From Gemmatimonadota bacterium (GTDB taxonomy: Bacteria > Gemmatimonadota > Gemmatimonadetes > Longimicrobiales > Gaopeijiaceae), in the NCBI GenBank assembly GCA_022822425.1, contig JAJEBS010000127.1:1-46771 (forward strand): a stretch of 46,771 bases of DNA, read 5' to 3'. Made by a program: the position numbers and the translations under genes. Of this stretch, positions 27,290-37,176 are shown one piece after another; the stretch's first letter is position 1, and every line of letters begins with the position of its first letter. Below the pieces are notes generated by a model that saw only the letters and a program-made list of their open reading frames with translations, was not told where the DNA came from and ran no database searches.

Positions 27290-30200
27290 CGCCCCACCCC
27301 CGGCACCCCCTCCGGCTCGTCGTCCCACCACCACAGCGGCGCCAGCGGCCTCTGGCGCGGATAGAGTTCGTCGAGCGTGTCGCCATCGTAGAGGCGCCCG
27401 TTCAGCATCACCCAGTCGACGGTGTTGGTGTTGCGCAGGTCGTCCAGCGGGTTGGCGTCCAGGATGACCAGGTCGGCCAGCTTGCCCGCCTCGATGGTGC
27501 CCAGGTCCCGGTCGAGCCCGATCGCCTCGGCCCCGAAGATGGTGGCCATGCGCAACGCGTCGTGTTCGTCCATGTCCGCGGCCGCCATGGCCCACAGTTC
27601 CCAGTGGTATCCGAGCCCCTGGAGCTGCCCGTGGCTGCCGACGCCCGCCTTGCCCCCGCCGTCGACGAGGTCCTTCACGAACTCGCCGTGGCGCGAGAAG
27701 GTGTGCTGGTCGCCACGGAACCACTGCGGGCGGCGCAGGGTGCGGCTGTCGATCTCGTCATGCGGGGTGAAACGCCGCAGCTTGGGGTCGTCGTGCGGGT
27801 TCTCGCGGCTGTAGAAGTAGTTCTCCGCCCAGGGGCCGCCGTAGGTCACCAGCAGCGTCGGCGTGTAGACCCGGCCGGTCTCGGCGAAGAGCCGCACGTA
27901 GTCGTCATAAACCGGGAAGATGGGGATCGAATGCTCGAGCCCCGGATACCCGTCGAGGGTTTCGGTCAGGTTCTGGCGGATGTTGAGCGAGCCCTCGGTG
28001 GTGGGCATGAGCCCCAGCTCGCGCGCCGCCATGATGATGTGCTGGCGGCCCTTGCGGGCGGCGGCCACGTACATCTTGATGGTCTTGGTGTCGAAGTAGT
28101 CGGAATAGCGCTTCAGGACGTCGTGCGCCTCCTCGGCGGTGTCGATCTGGTCCTGCCAGAAGACGCCCGGCCCGGTCGAGTAGACGCGCGGCCCGAGTAT
28201 CGAGCCGGTGCGGACCATGTCGGCGTACGAAAGGACTTCCGTGTTGCCGGTCTGCGGGTCGCGGGTGGTGGTCACGCCGTAGGCCAGGTTGGCCAGGTAG
28301 GGCCACACGTCGGTGCGGTGCAGCTCGTCGCGCGCCCGCAGGTGGGCGTGCGTGTCCACGTAGCCGGGCACGATGGTGCGCCCGGACACGTCGATCATGA
28401 CGGCGCCGTCCGGAACCATCACCGATCCGCTCGCGCCCACCGCCTCGATGCGGTTGTTGCGCACCACGATGTCGGCGTTTTCGATGATCTCGCCGCCGTT
28501 CATGGTGATCGCGCGCCCGCCCCGCAGCACGGCGAGGCCCTCGGGGATGTCGCGAGGCGCCTCGATGAGGACGCGGAATTCGGTCGCCCGATATTCGTCA
28601 TCGTCCGCTTCGTCGTCCTCGCCCTCCGCTTCCGCCCCGGCTTCCTGTTCCTCAGCCTCCTCCGCTTCCGCCTCCTCCGCAGCCGCCACGCTGTCCTCGA
28701 AGGCCGCGGCGGCATCCAGGTCGTAGACGAAGTGCGCGTTGCCCAGCGACCAGTGCACCGAGCGGCCGTCGCCGCTCCAGGTCGGAAACTCGCCGCCGAT
28801 GTCGGTCAGCTGGCGGGCCGGGAAGGCCGCGTTGTCGGGGTTGGAGACGTTGATCGTGGGCGTGAGGCCGATCCGGGGGACGGTCACGCTGTAGACCTCG
28901 CGCTGCAGCTCCACCAGCGCCTGGTCCCCGCGCGGCGCCATCTGCACGGTTGTGGGCGCGAGCCCCTGGGTCGCGCCGGTGAGGGTGGCGCCCCGAACCC
29001 GAACATGCTCCCTCTCGTCGCTGCCGTCCCAGCGGATCGACACCAGCAGGTCGGGCGGGCGGAACATGTAGATGCGGTCCTCGCCCTCCACGAAGTGCAG
29101 GTCGCGCCGTCCGTCGCTGGGCGCGATCACGGTCACGGGGCCCCCGTCATCGTCGTCGGGCTCGGTCGATACCTGAACGATCTCGTTGCCGGGCGTGCCG
29201 CCCTCGCCCTGGCTCTCGTACGCCCGGATGAAGCCCCGGAGCGCGACCAGCCGGTCCCCCGGCCCCCACGCCGGCGAAAAGTAGGCGGCCGGGTCGCGGG
29301 TCAGGCGCTCGGGTTCTCCTCCGCCGTCCGCCCGCGACCTGTACAGATGTCCGGCTTCCCCGTCCCAGGTCGCGTACGCGATCCACTCCCCGTCCGGGGA
29401 CCAGGCGGGAAAATGCTCGGAGCGGTCGGCGTCGCTGAGCCGTCTCGCGTCGGAGCCGTCGGCCTCCGATACCCACAGCCGGTCGAGCGCGGTGAAGGCG
29501 AGCATCTCGCCGTCGGGCGACGGCGCCGCGTCGCGAATCTGGCGCACGGTGAAGGTGGGCGTGTCCTCGATGGGGTAGTCGAAATCGACCCGAGGCCCGA
29601 GCGTCAGCTCCATCTGCACCCGAAACGGGATCTCCTCCGCGTCCCCTCCCTCGACCGGCAGCTTCCAGATCCGGCCGCCGTAGGAAACCACCAGGTATTG
29701 CGAGTCCGGCGTGAAGGACATGCCCGGAAGAACATCGAGCGTCGCGCGCGACTCCTGGTCGTCGTGCTGCACCGGGTACGCCAGCCAGCGCTCCTCGCTG
29801 GTCTCCAGGTCGCGGATCAGGAGCCCGGTGTGGTCGTCGTGGCGGGTCCCGAATACGACCCAGCGGCCATCCGGCGAGAGCGTGGGCCGGATCGCCGAGC
29901 CGTAGCGCGACGACCTGGGATAGCGCTCGCCGTCCTCGCGGTCGTACGCCTCGAGCTGGTACTGCGGGAACTGGGCGTTGTACTGCCAGTCGCCGGTGCG
30001 GCGCGCGTACCAGACGTAGCGTCCGTCGGGCGAGACCGCAGGCCCCGTCACCTTCATGTTGTCGGGCTCGGAGACGAGTTCGATGCCGCCGCCCCCGTCC
30101 ACGTGGAACATCTTCAGCTTCGGCAGATTGCCGCCGCGGAAGTTGCCGACCGCCGCGACGACGTAGTCGCCGTCCGGCATCCACTCGGGCGACTCGGTGC

Positions 30201-30645
30201 GATTCGACGCGCCGCGTGACACCTGTACCGTGTCCGAGCCGTCCAGTGACATGATCCAGACGTTCTGGCCCCCGTCGTAGTCCGAGGTGTACACGATGCG
30301 CGTGCCGTCGGGCGAGAAGCGGGGCTGGGCGTCGAAGGCCATCCCGGACGTCAGCTGCGTCGCCGTGCCGCCCTCGAACGGGATGGTGAACAGGTCGCCC
30401 AGGAAGTCGAAGACGATGGTCTGCCCGTCGGGACTCACGTCCAGCGAGATCCAGCTGCCCTCCGTCATGTCGATGGACACGGTCCGGTCGACGGGAAGAG
30501 GAAGGTCCTCGTTCCCGGGGGCGTCGTCGTCCCCGTCCGGTGGATCCTGAGCCAGCGCGCCCTGCGGGGCGACGGCGGAAGCACCGGCGAGGGCGAGTGC
30601 CAGGAGAACTGCCTGAGCGAGCGGAACGGGGCGACTGCTGTGCAT
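27286..30645 (-). CDS. Exported TolB-like propeller fused to an amidohydrolase
   Basis: A 1119-residue exported enzyme. The signal peptide (residues 1-33, cleavage after ALAQ) precedes an Asp-rich stretch. Residues about 60-650 are tandem PD40/WD40-like blades with repeated [20 protein letters not shown] and [10 protein letters not shown] units. A Glu/Ala-rich acidic linker (about 665-705) leads into an amidohydrolase domain (about 715-1105) with the metal motif DTHAHL (His766 and His768) and the C-terminal [19 protein letters not shown] that closes the small beta domain. The domain set matches exported cyclic-amide or dipeptide hydrolases of unknown substrate. The start at 30645 has AGGAAA 8 bases upstream. 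The stop overlaps that of the YdeI-like gene. Confidence 0.9.
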   Translation of the reverse strand: MHSSRPVPLAQAVLLALALAGASAVAPQGALAQDPPDGDDDAPGNEDLPLPVDRTVSIDMTEGSWISLDVSPDGQTIVFDFLGDLFTIPFEGGTATQLTSGMAFDAQPRFSPDGTRIVYTSDYDGGQNVWIMSLDGSDTVQVSRGASNRTESPEWMPDGDYVVAAVGNFRGGNLPKLKMFHVDGGGGIELVSEPDNMKVTGPAVSPDGRYVWYARRTGDWQYNAQFPQYQLEAYDREDGERYPRSSRYGSAIRPTLSPDGRWVVFGTRHDDHTGLLIRDLETSEERWLAYPVQHDDQESRATLDVLPGMSFTPDSQYLVVSYGGRIWKLPVEGGDAEEIPFRVQMELTLGPRVDFDYPIEDTPTFTVRQIRDAAPSPDGEMLAFTALDRLWVSEADGSDARRLSDADRSEHFPAWSPDGEWIAYATWDGEAGHLYRSRADGGGEPERLTRDPAAYFSPAWGPGDRLVALRGFIRAYESQGEGGTPGNEIVQVSTEPDDDDGGPVTVIAPSDGRRDLHFVEGEDRIYMFRPPDLLVSIRWDGSDEREHVRVRGATLTGATQGLAPTTVQMAPRGDQALVELQREVYSVTVPRIGLTPTINVSNPDNAAFPARQLTDIGGEFPTWSGDGRSVHWSLGNAHFVYDLDAAAAFEDSVAAAEEAEAEEAEEQEAGAEAEGEDDEADDDEYRATEFRVLIEAPRDIPEGLAVLRGGRAITMNGGEIIENADIVVRNNRIEAVGASGSVMVPDGAVMIDVSGRTIVPGYVDTHAHLRARDELHRTDVWPYLANLAYGVTTTRDPQTGNTEVLSYADMVRTGSILGPRVYSTGPGVFWQDQIDTAEEAHDVLKRYSDYFDTKTIKMYVAAARKGRQHIIMAARELGLMPTTEGSLNIRQNLTETLDGYPGLEHSIPIFPVYDDYVRLFAETGRVYTPTLLVTYGGPWAENYFYSRENPHDDPKLRRFTPHDEIDSRTLRRPQWFRGDQHTFSRHGEFVKDLVDGGGKAGVGSHGQLQGLGYHWELWAMAAADMDEHDALRMATIFGAEAIGLDRDLGTIEAGKLADLVILDANPLDDLRNTNTVDWVMLNGRLYDGDTLDELYPRQRPLAPLWWWDDEPEGVPGVGR

Positions 30646-30730
30646 CTGGTGCTTTCCTGATGGGTGTTCACAAACGAGACAAACGGTCGGGCGGTGCGGA
30701 ACTCATGAAGTGAACGCGCATAAGGCGCAG

Positions 30731-31912
30731 ATGCAACGCATGAATCGACGGGATTTCCTTCACCGCGCCGGCAGTCTGGCGGGACTCGGCCTGGTTGCCT
30801 GCACCGATCTCGTCGGCCCGGAGGAATCGCCGGGAGTACTGACTCCTTCCTCCCCGCCGCTGCGAGTCGTCGTGGTTGGTGCCGGCATGTCCGGCCTCGC
30901 CGCGGCTTACGAACTCGTCCGCGCAGGGCACGACGTGACCGTGCTGGAAGCGCGCGAGCGGGTGGGTGGGCGGGTGCTCACCCTGCGGTCTCCCTTCGCG
31001 CCCGGGCACTCGGCCGAGGCGGGCGCCGCACGCATCCCCCCCGAGCACGACCTGACCCTCGGCTACGCCCGCCACTTCGGACTGGAAGTGGATCGGTTTT
31101 ATCCCGATGCCGGGATGTATCTTCAAGTCCGAAGCGGAGATCGGGCACTGATCCCTCCGCACGCATTCCTCCCGGAACGCCCGGACTACGTGAAGATCCG
31201 CGGAGGGAGCGACCGGCTCCCCAACGCCTTCGCCGCGGCGCTCGGGAACCGCGTGGTCATGGCATCGCCCGTAACCGACATCGTCGTCGGGAACACGGTT
31301 CGCACCACTTCCCGGGATGGCCGAACCCGGGAGTCGGACCGGGCACTCGTGACCGTCCCGTTGCCGCTTCTGTCGCACATCCGCTTCTCTCCGGCGCTTT
31401 CGGCTGCCAAGACCGAGGCGATGGGCGGCGGCTTCGGCTACCAGAGCGCGACGCGCGTCTTTGTCCGCTTTCGGACGCGGTTCTGGGAAGCCGAGGGACT
31501 GAACGGGTGGGGGACGACCGACTGGCCGGAAGAACTATGGCACCCCACCTGGGACGCTACCGGCCCCGAAGGCGTGCTCCTCACGTACGTGCGCGGCGAG
31601 CTCGCTCGCGAACTCGATGCCCTCGGCGGCCCCGCCGGCGTCGCCCACGTGCTCTCCCACTGGGAACCGTTCCTTCCGGGCGCTTCCAGCCACGTCGTCG
31701 CCGGCACATCCCACTCCTGGCAGCAGGACCCCTGGAGCCGGGCCGCCTGGGCCGAGCCCACGCCCGAGCAGGACCGCGAACTCGGCAGAGCGCTCGCCAT
31801 GCCCGAAGGACCGGTCCATTTCGCCGGCGAGCACATCTCCGGAGCCCGCGGATGGATGAACGGCGCCATCGAGTCGGGGCTACGCGCCGCGGCGGAGATT
31901 CACGGTGGGTGA
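30731..31912 (+). CDS. Tat-exported flavin monoamine oxidase family protein
   Basis: A 393-residue FAD-dependent amine oxidase-like protein. A twin-arginine leader ([11 protein letters not shown]) ends at a possible lipobox, GLVAC (Cys24). The FAD-binding motif [14 protein letters not shown] begins about residue 46, with Glu73 for the ribose and RVGGRV at 77-82. The C-terminal FAD region [20 protein letters not shown] is complete. The middle substrate domain is shorter than in typical 450-500-residue monoamine oxidases. The start could also be the ATG at 30740 or a GTG at 30710; none has a strong ribosome site. It is divergent from the amidohydrolase gene and probably deaminates an amine or amino acid in the periplasm. 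Confidence 0.87.
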   Translation: MQRMNRRDFLHRAGSLAGLGLVACTDLVGPEESPGVLTPSSPPLRVVVVGAGMSGLAAAYELVRAGHDVTVLEARERVGGRVLTLRSPFAPGHSAEAGAARIPPEHDLTLGYARHFGLEVDRFYPDAGMYLQVRSGDRALIPPHAFLPERPDYVKIRGGSDRLPNAFAAALGNRVVMASPVTDIVVGNTVRTTSRDGRTRESDRALVTVPLPLLSHIRFSPALSAAKTEAMGGGFGYQSATRVFVRFRTRFWEAEGLNGWGTTDWPEELWHPTWDATGPEGVLLTYVRGELARELDALGGPAGVAHVLSHWEPFLPGASSHVVAGTSHSWQQDPWSRAAWAEPTPEQDRELGRALAMPEGPVHFAGEHISGARGWMNGAIESGLRAAAEIHGG

Positions 31913-32063
31913 TCGCGCCCGGCGACGAACGTTAAGCGGTCGTCTCCTGTCTCTGCTTGCGCGGGGAACTCGCACCGAACCCACTCATGAAGTACGATGT
32001 GCTTCTGCCCGTGCACATGGCCGTACAGGCTCGTGCGCCTATCGGAACCAGGAGGAGAGGATC

Positions 32064-33851
32064 ATGAAGACCGCCCTGTTCATCGGAGCCCTGCTCGTCA
32101 CCTCGACCGCCGCGCAGGCCCAGCAGCGCCCCGAGCGCGACCCGAACAGCATGGGCGGCGGCGATTGCGCCGCCAACGTCTACAACTGCCGCGATACGCC
32201 GAACCCGCTTCCGGCGGCAAACACGGTCTGGATCGAGGAGATGACGTGGATGGACGTCCGCGACGCGCTCGCCGACGGGAAGACCACCGCCATCATCCCC
32301 ACCGGCGGCGTCGAGCCCAACGGCCCCTGGCTGGCCACCGGCAAGCACAACTTCGTGCTGCGCGCCAACTGCGACGCCATCGCCCGCGAGCTGGGCGACG
32401 CGCTGTGCGCTCCGGTCATCAAGCTGGTTCCCGAGGGCAGCATCGACCCGCCCAGCGGCCACATGACCAGCCCCGGCACCCTGAGTCTCCAACAGGAGAC
32501 CTTCGAGGCGCTGCTCACCGACGTCGCCCACAGCCTGAAGATGCACGGCTTCCGCAACATCATCTTCATCGGCGACAGCGGCGGGAACCAGGGCGGTCAG
32601 CGCGCCGTGGCCGAGAAGCTGAACGAGCAGTTCGCCGGCGCGGCCATCGTGGCGCACGTGCAGGAGTACTACGACTACAACTCCGTCACCCGCTACATGG
32701 CCTTCCGCGGGCTCGAGGACGGCGAAGGCGACGGTCTGCACGACGATCCGATCATCACCCTCAACATGCTCTACGACGACCCCTTCTCGGTGCGCTACGA
32801 GGAGCGGGTCGCGGCGGGCAAGGCGACCATCAACGGCGTCTCGATCGAGGACCGGGTGCAGTCGCTCGAATGGGCCCGCGAGATCGTCGAGTTCCGCGCC
32901 GAGCACACGGCCGGGGCGATCCGCAAGGCGATCGCCAACCGGGGCACCCTGCCGGCCCCCGACAGGTCGGCGATGCGCGCGCGCTTCGAGGCCATGCGGG
33001 CCGCGGGCGGGGGTCCGTCGCAGCGCCCCGAGCCCGATCCCCGCTCCATGGGCGGAGGCGACTGCCGCGCCAACGCCTACAACTGCGCGGACACCCCCAA
33101 CCCGCTCCCCGAGACGAGCACGCTCTGGATCGAGGAAATGACGTGGATGGACGTCCGCGACGCCCTCGCGGGCGGCAAGACGACGGCGATCATCTCGACG
33201 GGCGGCGTCGAGCCCAACGGCCCCTGGCTGGTCACCGGAAAGCACAACTACGTGCTGCGCGCCAACTGCCCGGCCATCGCGAGGAAGCTCGGCAATGCGC
33301 TTTGCGCCCCCGTGATCGAAACCGTGCCCGAAGGCAACATCGACCCGCCCAGCGGCCACATGACCAGCCCCGGCACCATCAGCCTGCGCCAGGAGACCTT
33401 CGAGGCGGTGCTGACCGACGTCGCGCACAGCCTGAAGATGCACGGCTTCGAGAACATCGTCCTGATCGGCGACAGCGGCGGCAACCAGCGCGGCATGGAC
33501 AACGTGGCCAACGCGCTCAACCAGGCCTGGGGCGACGAGGCCGCCGTCCACTTCATCCCGGAGTACTACCGGACCCCGCCGGGCAGCCCCAACGTGTTGC
33601 GCGACCTGGGCATCGTCTCCGACGACATGCCGCGCGACGGACTGCACGACAGTCCCGGCATCACGTTCAACATGATGCTCGACGACCCGGCGTCCGTGCG
33701 CTGGGCCGAACGCGTGAGGACGGGCCAGGCGGTCATCAACGGCGTCTCCATCGCCGACCTGGGCAAGTCGCTCGAGATCGCACGCCAGATCTCCGACGCC
33801 CGGACCGAGCGCACCGCGCGCCTCATCGAGGAGAGGATCAGGAACAGGTAG
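32064..33851 (+). CDS. Secreted tandem creatininase-like protein (two fused copies)
   Basis: A 595-residue exported protein made of two creatininase-family domains, residues about 21-299 and 320-595, each beginning with the same pre-domain motif (SMGGGDC, then YNC and DTPNPLP; cysteines 35/42 and 334/341). The signal peptide is residues 1-20. Both halves carry GGVEPNGPW, TGKHN, GDSGGNQ and DGLHD. Compared with creatininase as I recall it, Glu34 is kept (Glu84, Glu383) but His36 is Asn (86, 385), Asp45 is His (95, 394) and His120 is Ser (172, 471). The start at 32064 has a strong AGGAGGAGAGG. The amidase gene follows after 32 bases, so they form an operon. Reaction unknown; amide or cyclic-amide hydrolysis is only suggested by the fold. 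Confidence 0.88.
   Translation: MKTALFIGALLVTSTAAQAQQRPERDPNSMGGGDCAANVYNCRDTPNPLPAANTVWIEEMTWMDVRDALADGKTTAIIPTGGVEPNGPWLATGKHNFVLRANCDAIARELGDALCAPVIKLVPEGSIDPPSGHMTSPGTLSLQQETFEALLTDVAHSLKMHGFRNIIFIGDSGGNQGGQRAVAEKLNEQFAGAAIVAHVQEYYDYNSVTRYMAFRGLEDGEGDGLHDDPIITLNMLYDDPFSVRYEERVAAGKATINGVSIEDRVQSLEWAREIVEFRAEHTAGAIRKAIANRGTLPAPDRSAMRARFEAMRAAGGGPSQRPEPDPRSMGGGDCRANAYNCADTPNPLPETSTLWIEEMTWMDVRDALAGGKTTAIISTGGVEPNGPWLVTGKHNYVLRANCPAIARKLGNALCAPVIETVPEGNIDPPSGHMTSPGTISLRQETFEAVLTDVAHSLKMHGFENIVLIGDSGGNQRGMDNVANALNQAWGDEAAVHFIPEYYRTPPGSPNVLRDLGIVSDDMPRDGLHDSPGITFNMMLDDPASVRWAERVRTGQAVINGVSIADLGKSLEIARQISDARTERTARLIEERIRNR
32124..33851 (+). repeat. In-frame direct repeat within the creatininase-like gene
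   Basis: The unit starting at 32124 (codon 21) recurs at 33021 (codon 320), a period of 897 bases or 299 codons. The two copies agree in most codons over the first about 150 residues, with stretches of DNA nearly identical, for example around the motifs TWMDVRDAL and DPPSGHMTSPGT, and they diverge towards their C-terminal ends. This is a gene-internal tandem duplication rather than a mobile element: there are no terminal inverted repeats or transposase. Confidence 0.85.
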
Positions 33852-33883
33852 GACGGTCGCGGGAACAGGGAAGGAGAGCGAGA

Positions 33884-35509
33884 ATGGACCGAAGAACCTT
33901 CATAGGGACGACCGCGGCCGGCAGCGCGGGTCTGGCGATGACGTCCGCGTGCGCCCCCTCCGGCTCCGGCTCGCCCGCCGACGCACAGGCGCCGGGCGAG
34001 GTCCCGACCTTCGAGTTCGACGAAGTCACCGTAGACGACCTGCAGCGCATGATGGAGTCGGGCGAGCATACCGCCCGCTCCGTTACGCAGGCCTACATCG
34101 AGCGCATCGAGGCGATGGACCGCCAGGGCCCGGAGCTTCGCTCGATGATCGAGATCAACCCGGACGCGCTCGACATCGCCGACGAACTCGACGCCGAGCG
34201 CCAGGCCGGCAGGCCGCGCGGGCCGCTGCACGGGATCCCGGTCGCGCTCAAGGACAACCTCGACACCCACGACCGCATGACCACCACGGCCGGGTCGCTC
34301 GCGCTCGAGGGTTCCATCCCGCCGCGCGATTCCTTCGTGGCCGAGCGCCTGCGTGCTGCCGGTGCCATCCTGCTGGGCAAGGCCAACATGAGCGAGTGGG
34401 CCTACTTCCGGGGGGAGCGCGCGACCAGCGGGTGGAGTGCCCGCGGCGGCCAGTGCGTGAACCCCTACGCCCTCAACCGCAACCCCTGCGGCTCCAGCTC
34501 CGGGTCCGGGGTGGCGGCTTCCGCCAACCTCTGCGCCCTCACCGTCGGCACCGAGACCGGGGGCTCCATCATGTGCCCCTCCTCAAGCAACGGCATCGTG
34601 GGCATCAAGCCCACTGTGGGCCTGTGGAGCCGGTCCGGCATCATCCCCATCTCCCACTCCCAGGACACCGCCGGGCCCATGACCCGCACCGTGCGCGACG
34701 CGGCCATCCTGCTGGGCGGAGCCGTGGGCGTGGATCCGCGCGACGAGGCCACCTCGCGCAGCGAAGGCAACTTCCACACCGACTACACGCAGTTCCTCGA
34801 CGCCGCCGGGCTCGAAGGCGCGCGCATCGGCGTGGCACGCTCCTTCACCGGCTTCGATCCGCGCGTGATGGCGCTCTTCGAGGACGCCATCCTGGCAATG
34901 CGGGACGCGGGCGCCGTGATCGTGGATCCCGCCAACCTCCCCGTGGCCAACTGGAGAGACGAACTCCCCCTCATCGTCCTCGAGTACGAGTTCAAGACCG
35001 ACCTCAATGCCTATCTGGCGACGCTCGGGCCGGACGCGCCGGTGCGCACCCTGGCCGAGATCATCGCGTTCAACGAGCAGAACGCCGAACTGGAGATGCC
35101 CCACTTCGGCCAGCAGCGCATGATCGCGTCACAGGCCCGCGGACCCCTCACCGACGAGGTCTACCTGAACGCGGTGCGCACCATCCAGCGCGGCAACCGC
35201 GAAGAGGGCATCGATGCCCTCATGAACGAGCACCGGCTGGACGCCATCGTCGCCCCCACCCGCGACCTCCCCTGGACCACCGACCACATCAAGGGGGACC
35301 GACTGGACGGCGGCAGCAGCGCGGGGCCGGCCGCCATAGCGGGCTACCCGGACATCAGCGTGCCCATGGGATTCGTATCGGGACTGCCGGCGGGCGTCTC
35401 GTTCTTTGGACGCGCGTGGAGCGAGCCCGTGCTCATCCGCATCGCGTACGCCTTCGAGCAGGCCACGCAGCACCGCCAGGCGCCGACCTTCGCGCCCACG
35501 CTGGGATAG
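33884..35509 (+). CDS. Tat-exported amidase (amidase signature family)
   Basis: A 541-residue amidase. The N-terminus has a twin-arginine leader (MDRRTFIGTTAAG) ending in a possible lipobox TSAC. The amidase triad is Lys123 (ALKDN), cis-Ser204 in NPCGSSSGSG and nucleophile Ser228 in TGGSIMCPSSSNG. Spacing and length agree with the family. The ribosome site AAGGAG is 8 bases before the ATG at 33884. It follows the tandem creatininase-like gene by 32 bases and is probably co-transcribed, so the two may act in sequence on the same exported C-N substrate. It resembles the amidase at 4492, although that one has a Sec-type signal. Confidence 0.92.
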   Translation: MDRRTFIGTTAAGSAGLAMTSACAPSGSGSPADAQAPGEVPTFEFDEVTVDDLQRMMESGEHTARSVTQAYIERIEAMDRQGPELRSMIEINPDALDIADELDAERQAGRPRGPLHGIPVALKDNLDTHDRMTTTAGSLALEGSIPPRDSFVAERLRAAGAILLGKANMSEWAYFRGERATSGWSARGGQCVNPYALNRNPCGSSSGSGVAASANLCALTVGTETGGSIMCPSSSNGIVGIKPTVGLWSRSGIIPISHSQDTAGPMTRTVRDAAILLGGAVGVDPRDEATSRSEGNFHTDYTQFLDAAGLEGARIGVARSFTGFDPRVMALFEDAILAMRDAGAVIVDPANLPVANWRDELPLIVLEYEFKTDLNAYLATLGPDAPVRTLAEIIAFNEQNAELEMPHFGQQRMIASQARGPLTDEVYLNAVRTIQRGNREEGIDALMNEHRLDAIVAPTRDLPWTTDHIKGDRLDGGSSAGPAAIAGYPDISVPMGFVSGLPAGVSFFGRAWSEPVLIRIAYAFEQATQHRQAPTFAPTLG

Positions 35510-35520
35510 CAACCCGCAGA

Positions 35521-35540
35521 CGAACGCCGCCCGGCGTTCG
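35521..35540. terminator. Hairpin between convergent genes, possible two-way terminator
   Basis: A perfect 8-base stem (CGAACGCC at 35521-35528, GGCGTTCG at 35533-35540) with a four-base loop lies 11 bases after the amidase stop and 30 bases from the stop of the opposite creatininase-like gene. There is no T tract, so it is only a candidate intrinsic terminator. Confidence 0.45.
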
Positions 35541-35570
35541 CGTGGATTCGTCCGCGGACCGGCCGGGGAT

Positions 35571-36467
35571 CTACCTAGCCATGCTCTCCCGGATCGCCCG
35601 CACGGTGATCTCCGTCCGGTACTCGATCAGCCTCTCGCCGATCTCAAGGGTCCGCTCCACCGGCCCCAACTCGACTTCGTTTATCGAGTAGAGCCCCGCT
35701 GCCATCCGCTGTTGCGCGCGGATGCGCCCCGGGTCCGTGGTGGCCACGATCGACGAATAGTGCACGTCGTCGTGGTAGATGTCGCGCGTGGCGGAACAGA
35801 TATCCGGCTTCTGAAAGATCCCGAGCTCCTCCTCCAGGAACTCGCAGCTCCAGATGTCCTCCCGGTAATACTCCTCGATATAGTGGGCCCGCGCGGTGCC
35901 GCCCCAGTAGTCGTTGAGTTTTTCCGCCGTGTCCGCCATGCCGTTCTGATTCCCGCCGCTGTCGCCGATAAAGACGACATCCGTGAATCCCTGGCTCTTC
36001 AGACTGTTGGCCACATCCTCGAGCACCATGCGGAACGTTTCCTGACGCACGCTCAGGGTGCCCGGATAGCGGATGTTCTCCGGATCCCCCTCGGGCACGT
36101 ACTTCATCACCGGCGCGCACAGCGCGTTGCCGAGTTCGCGCGCGATCGCGTCGCACATGGCCTCGAGGACGTAGTTGTGCTTGCCGCCCGCCATGTACGG
36201 GCCGTTCTGCTCGACGCCGCCGGTGGCGATGATGCCGATGGTCTTCCCGGATACGATCTCGTCGCGCACCTCCATCCAGGTCAGCTCGTCGATCCAGATG
36301 GAGTTGATGCCCTCGATGGGCCGCGGGGCGACTCTCATCTCCTCCATGCGCCGCTGCCGCTCCGCCTGCTGCTCCGGGGTCAGGCTGCGGCGGCCCTGCG
36401 CCTCCGCCGGTGAAGCCGGCAGCAGGACGACAACCAGTAATCCGAGTATCCATTTCGCCGATTTCAT
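35571..36467 (-). CDS. Secreted creatininase-like protein
   Basis: A 298-residue exported single-domain member of the same creatininase-like subfamily as the tandem protein at 32064. The signal peptide ends near SPAEAQ. The domain, from about residue 55, shows WIDELTWMEVRDEI, GGVEQNGPYMAGGKHNYVL, the FPGT-equivalent RYPGTLSVRQETF, GDSGGNQNG and IYHDD. The same ligand changes are present (Asn for His36, His for Asp45, Ser for His120). It lacks the Cys-containing pre-domain. The start at 36467 has AGAGGAG 8 bases upstream. It converges on the amidase and is divergent from the metal-uptake genes. Confidence 0.88.
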   Translation of the reverse strand: MKSAKWILGLLVVVLLPASPAEAQGRRSLTPEQQAERQRRMEEMRVAPRPIEGINSIWIDELTWMEVRDEIVSGKTIGIIATGGVEQNGPYMAGGKHNYVLEAMCDAIARELGNALCAPVMKYVPEGDPENIRYPGTLSVRQETFRMVLEDVANSLKSQGFTDVVFIGDSGGNQNGMADTAEKLNDYWGGTARAHYIEEYYREDIWSCEFLEEELGIFQKPDICSATRDIYHDDVHYSSIVATTDPGRIRAQQRMAAGLYSINEVELGPVERTLEIGERLIEYRTEITVRAIRESMAR

Positions 36468-36559
36468 TACGTACGCTCCTCTCAGATGAACTCGCTCCCG
36501 TCCATCCCCCAAGCCGGGGATTCGGGTATTGTGGGCCGGATGCCGGCGGGGGTCAAACG

Positions 36560-36581
36560 AGGTGTTGTCGCCTTGACACCT
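36560..36581. promoter_or_regulatory. Inverted repeat upstream of the metal-uptake genes
   Basis: AGGTGT at 36560-36565 is repeated inverted as ACACCT at 36576-36581 with a 10-base spacer. TTGACA at 36573-36578, a perfect -35 sequence, overlaps the right arm, although no good -10 follows at 16-18 bases. The site lies 58 bases before the putative start at 36639. It may be an operator, but it does not look like a known Zur or Fur box. Confidence 0.25.
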
Positions 36582-36638
36582 TCCGCGACCGAACGCAGCT
36601 TGCTGCATCAGGCCGGAGTGCCCTCCGGCGGCACCCGG

Positions 36639-37013
36639 ATGTACCCAACCGGCATAGCTGTGAAGCCGATTCCTCCTCGATCGCAGGACCCTCGCCGCTT
36701 CGGCGTTCTCTGCCTCTCGGTGCTTCAGTTCGCCGTGTTCGCCGGTCTTCCGTCGGCGGATGCGGTGCTCGAAGCCAGGGGGTTGAGCACCGTCGTGCAC
36801 ATCGAAGGGGAGAACGCCGAAGACTGCGACGCCGGGCACAGCCACCTTCTGTGCCAGTTGACGCGCACGCTGTCGGCGGGTATTTCGCCCCTCTTTCTGA
36901 ACGACCTCCCGCTGGTATCCGAAACCAGCATTGACACCCCGACCGCGACCGCCTGGCAAAACCGCCCGATTCCGCCCGGCGGCAGCGGTCCCAGAGCGCC
37001 TCCCCGGGACTGA
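36639..37013 (+). CDS. Small secreted Cys/His protein, possible metal-binding
   Basis: A putative 124-residue exported protein upstream of the TonB receptor. A hydrophobic segment (GVLCLSVLQFAVFAGLPSADA) after several arginines acts as a signal peptide. It is followed by HIEGENAEDCDAGHSHLLCQL, which holds His54, Cys63, His67, His69 and Cys72, a pattern like the small DUF2946-type proteins often found beside metal TonB receptors. The tail is Pro-rich and low in structure. The start is unsure (ATG 36639, GTG 36660) because no good ribosome site is seen. I rate it real on the signal sequence, the Cys/His motif and the context. Confidence 0.5.
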   Translation: MYPTGIAVKPIPPRSQDPRRFGVLCLSVLQFAVFAGLPSADAVLEARGLSTVVHIEGENAEDCDAGHSHLLCQLTRTLSAGISPLFLNDLPLVSETSIDTPTATAWQNRPIPPGGSGPRAPPRD

Positions 37014-37176
37014 CCCCTTCCGGGCCGGTTGTCCCGGAACCCATCCGCCCGCTACACGGGAACACCCCACCCCCCCGATTCGCGCTACCCGCTGAAGCAC
37101 CCCGGCGAGACACGCGCCGCGGGGCAATGGCGCAGGATTGAGATGCACGTCCGGTGGGACTCGAAGAAGGCTGTTC

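Noticed and set aside
27124-30219. A 1031-codon open frame opposite the propeller-amidohydrolase gene
   Set aside because: It is an antisense frame kept open by the high GC content and codon bias; it is low in complexity (Val/Arg/Gly/His rich), has no domain, and the opposite strand has a clear signal peptide and catalytic motifs.
32124-33851. The internal repeat considered as an insertion sequence
   Set aside because: No transposase, terminal inverted repeats or target duplication; the repeat is an in-frame domain duplication.
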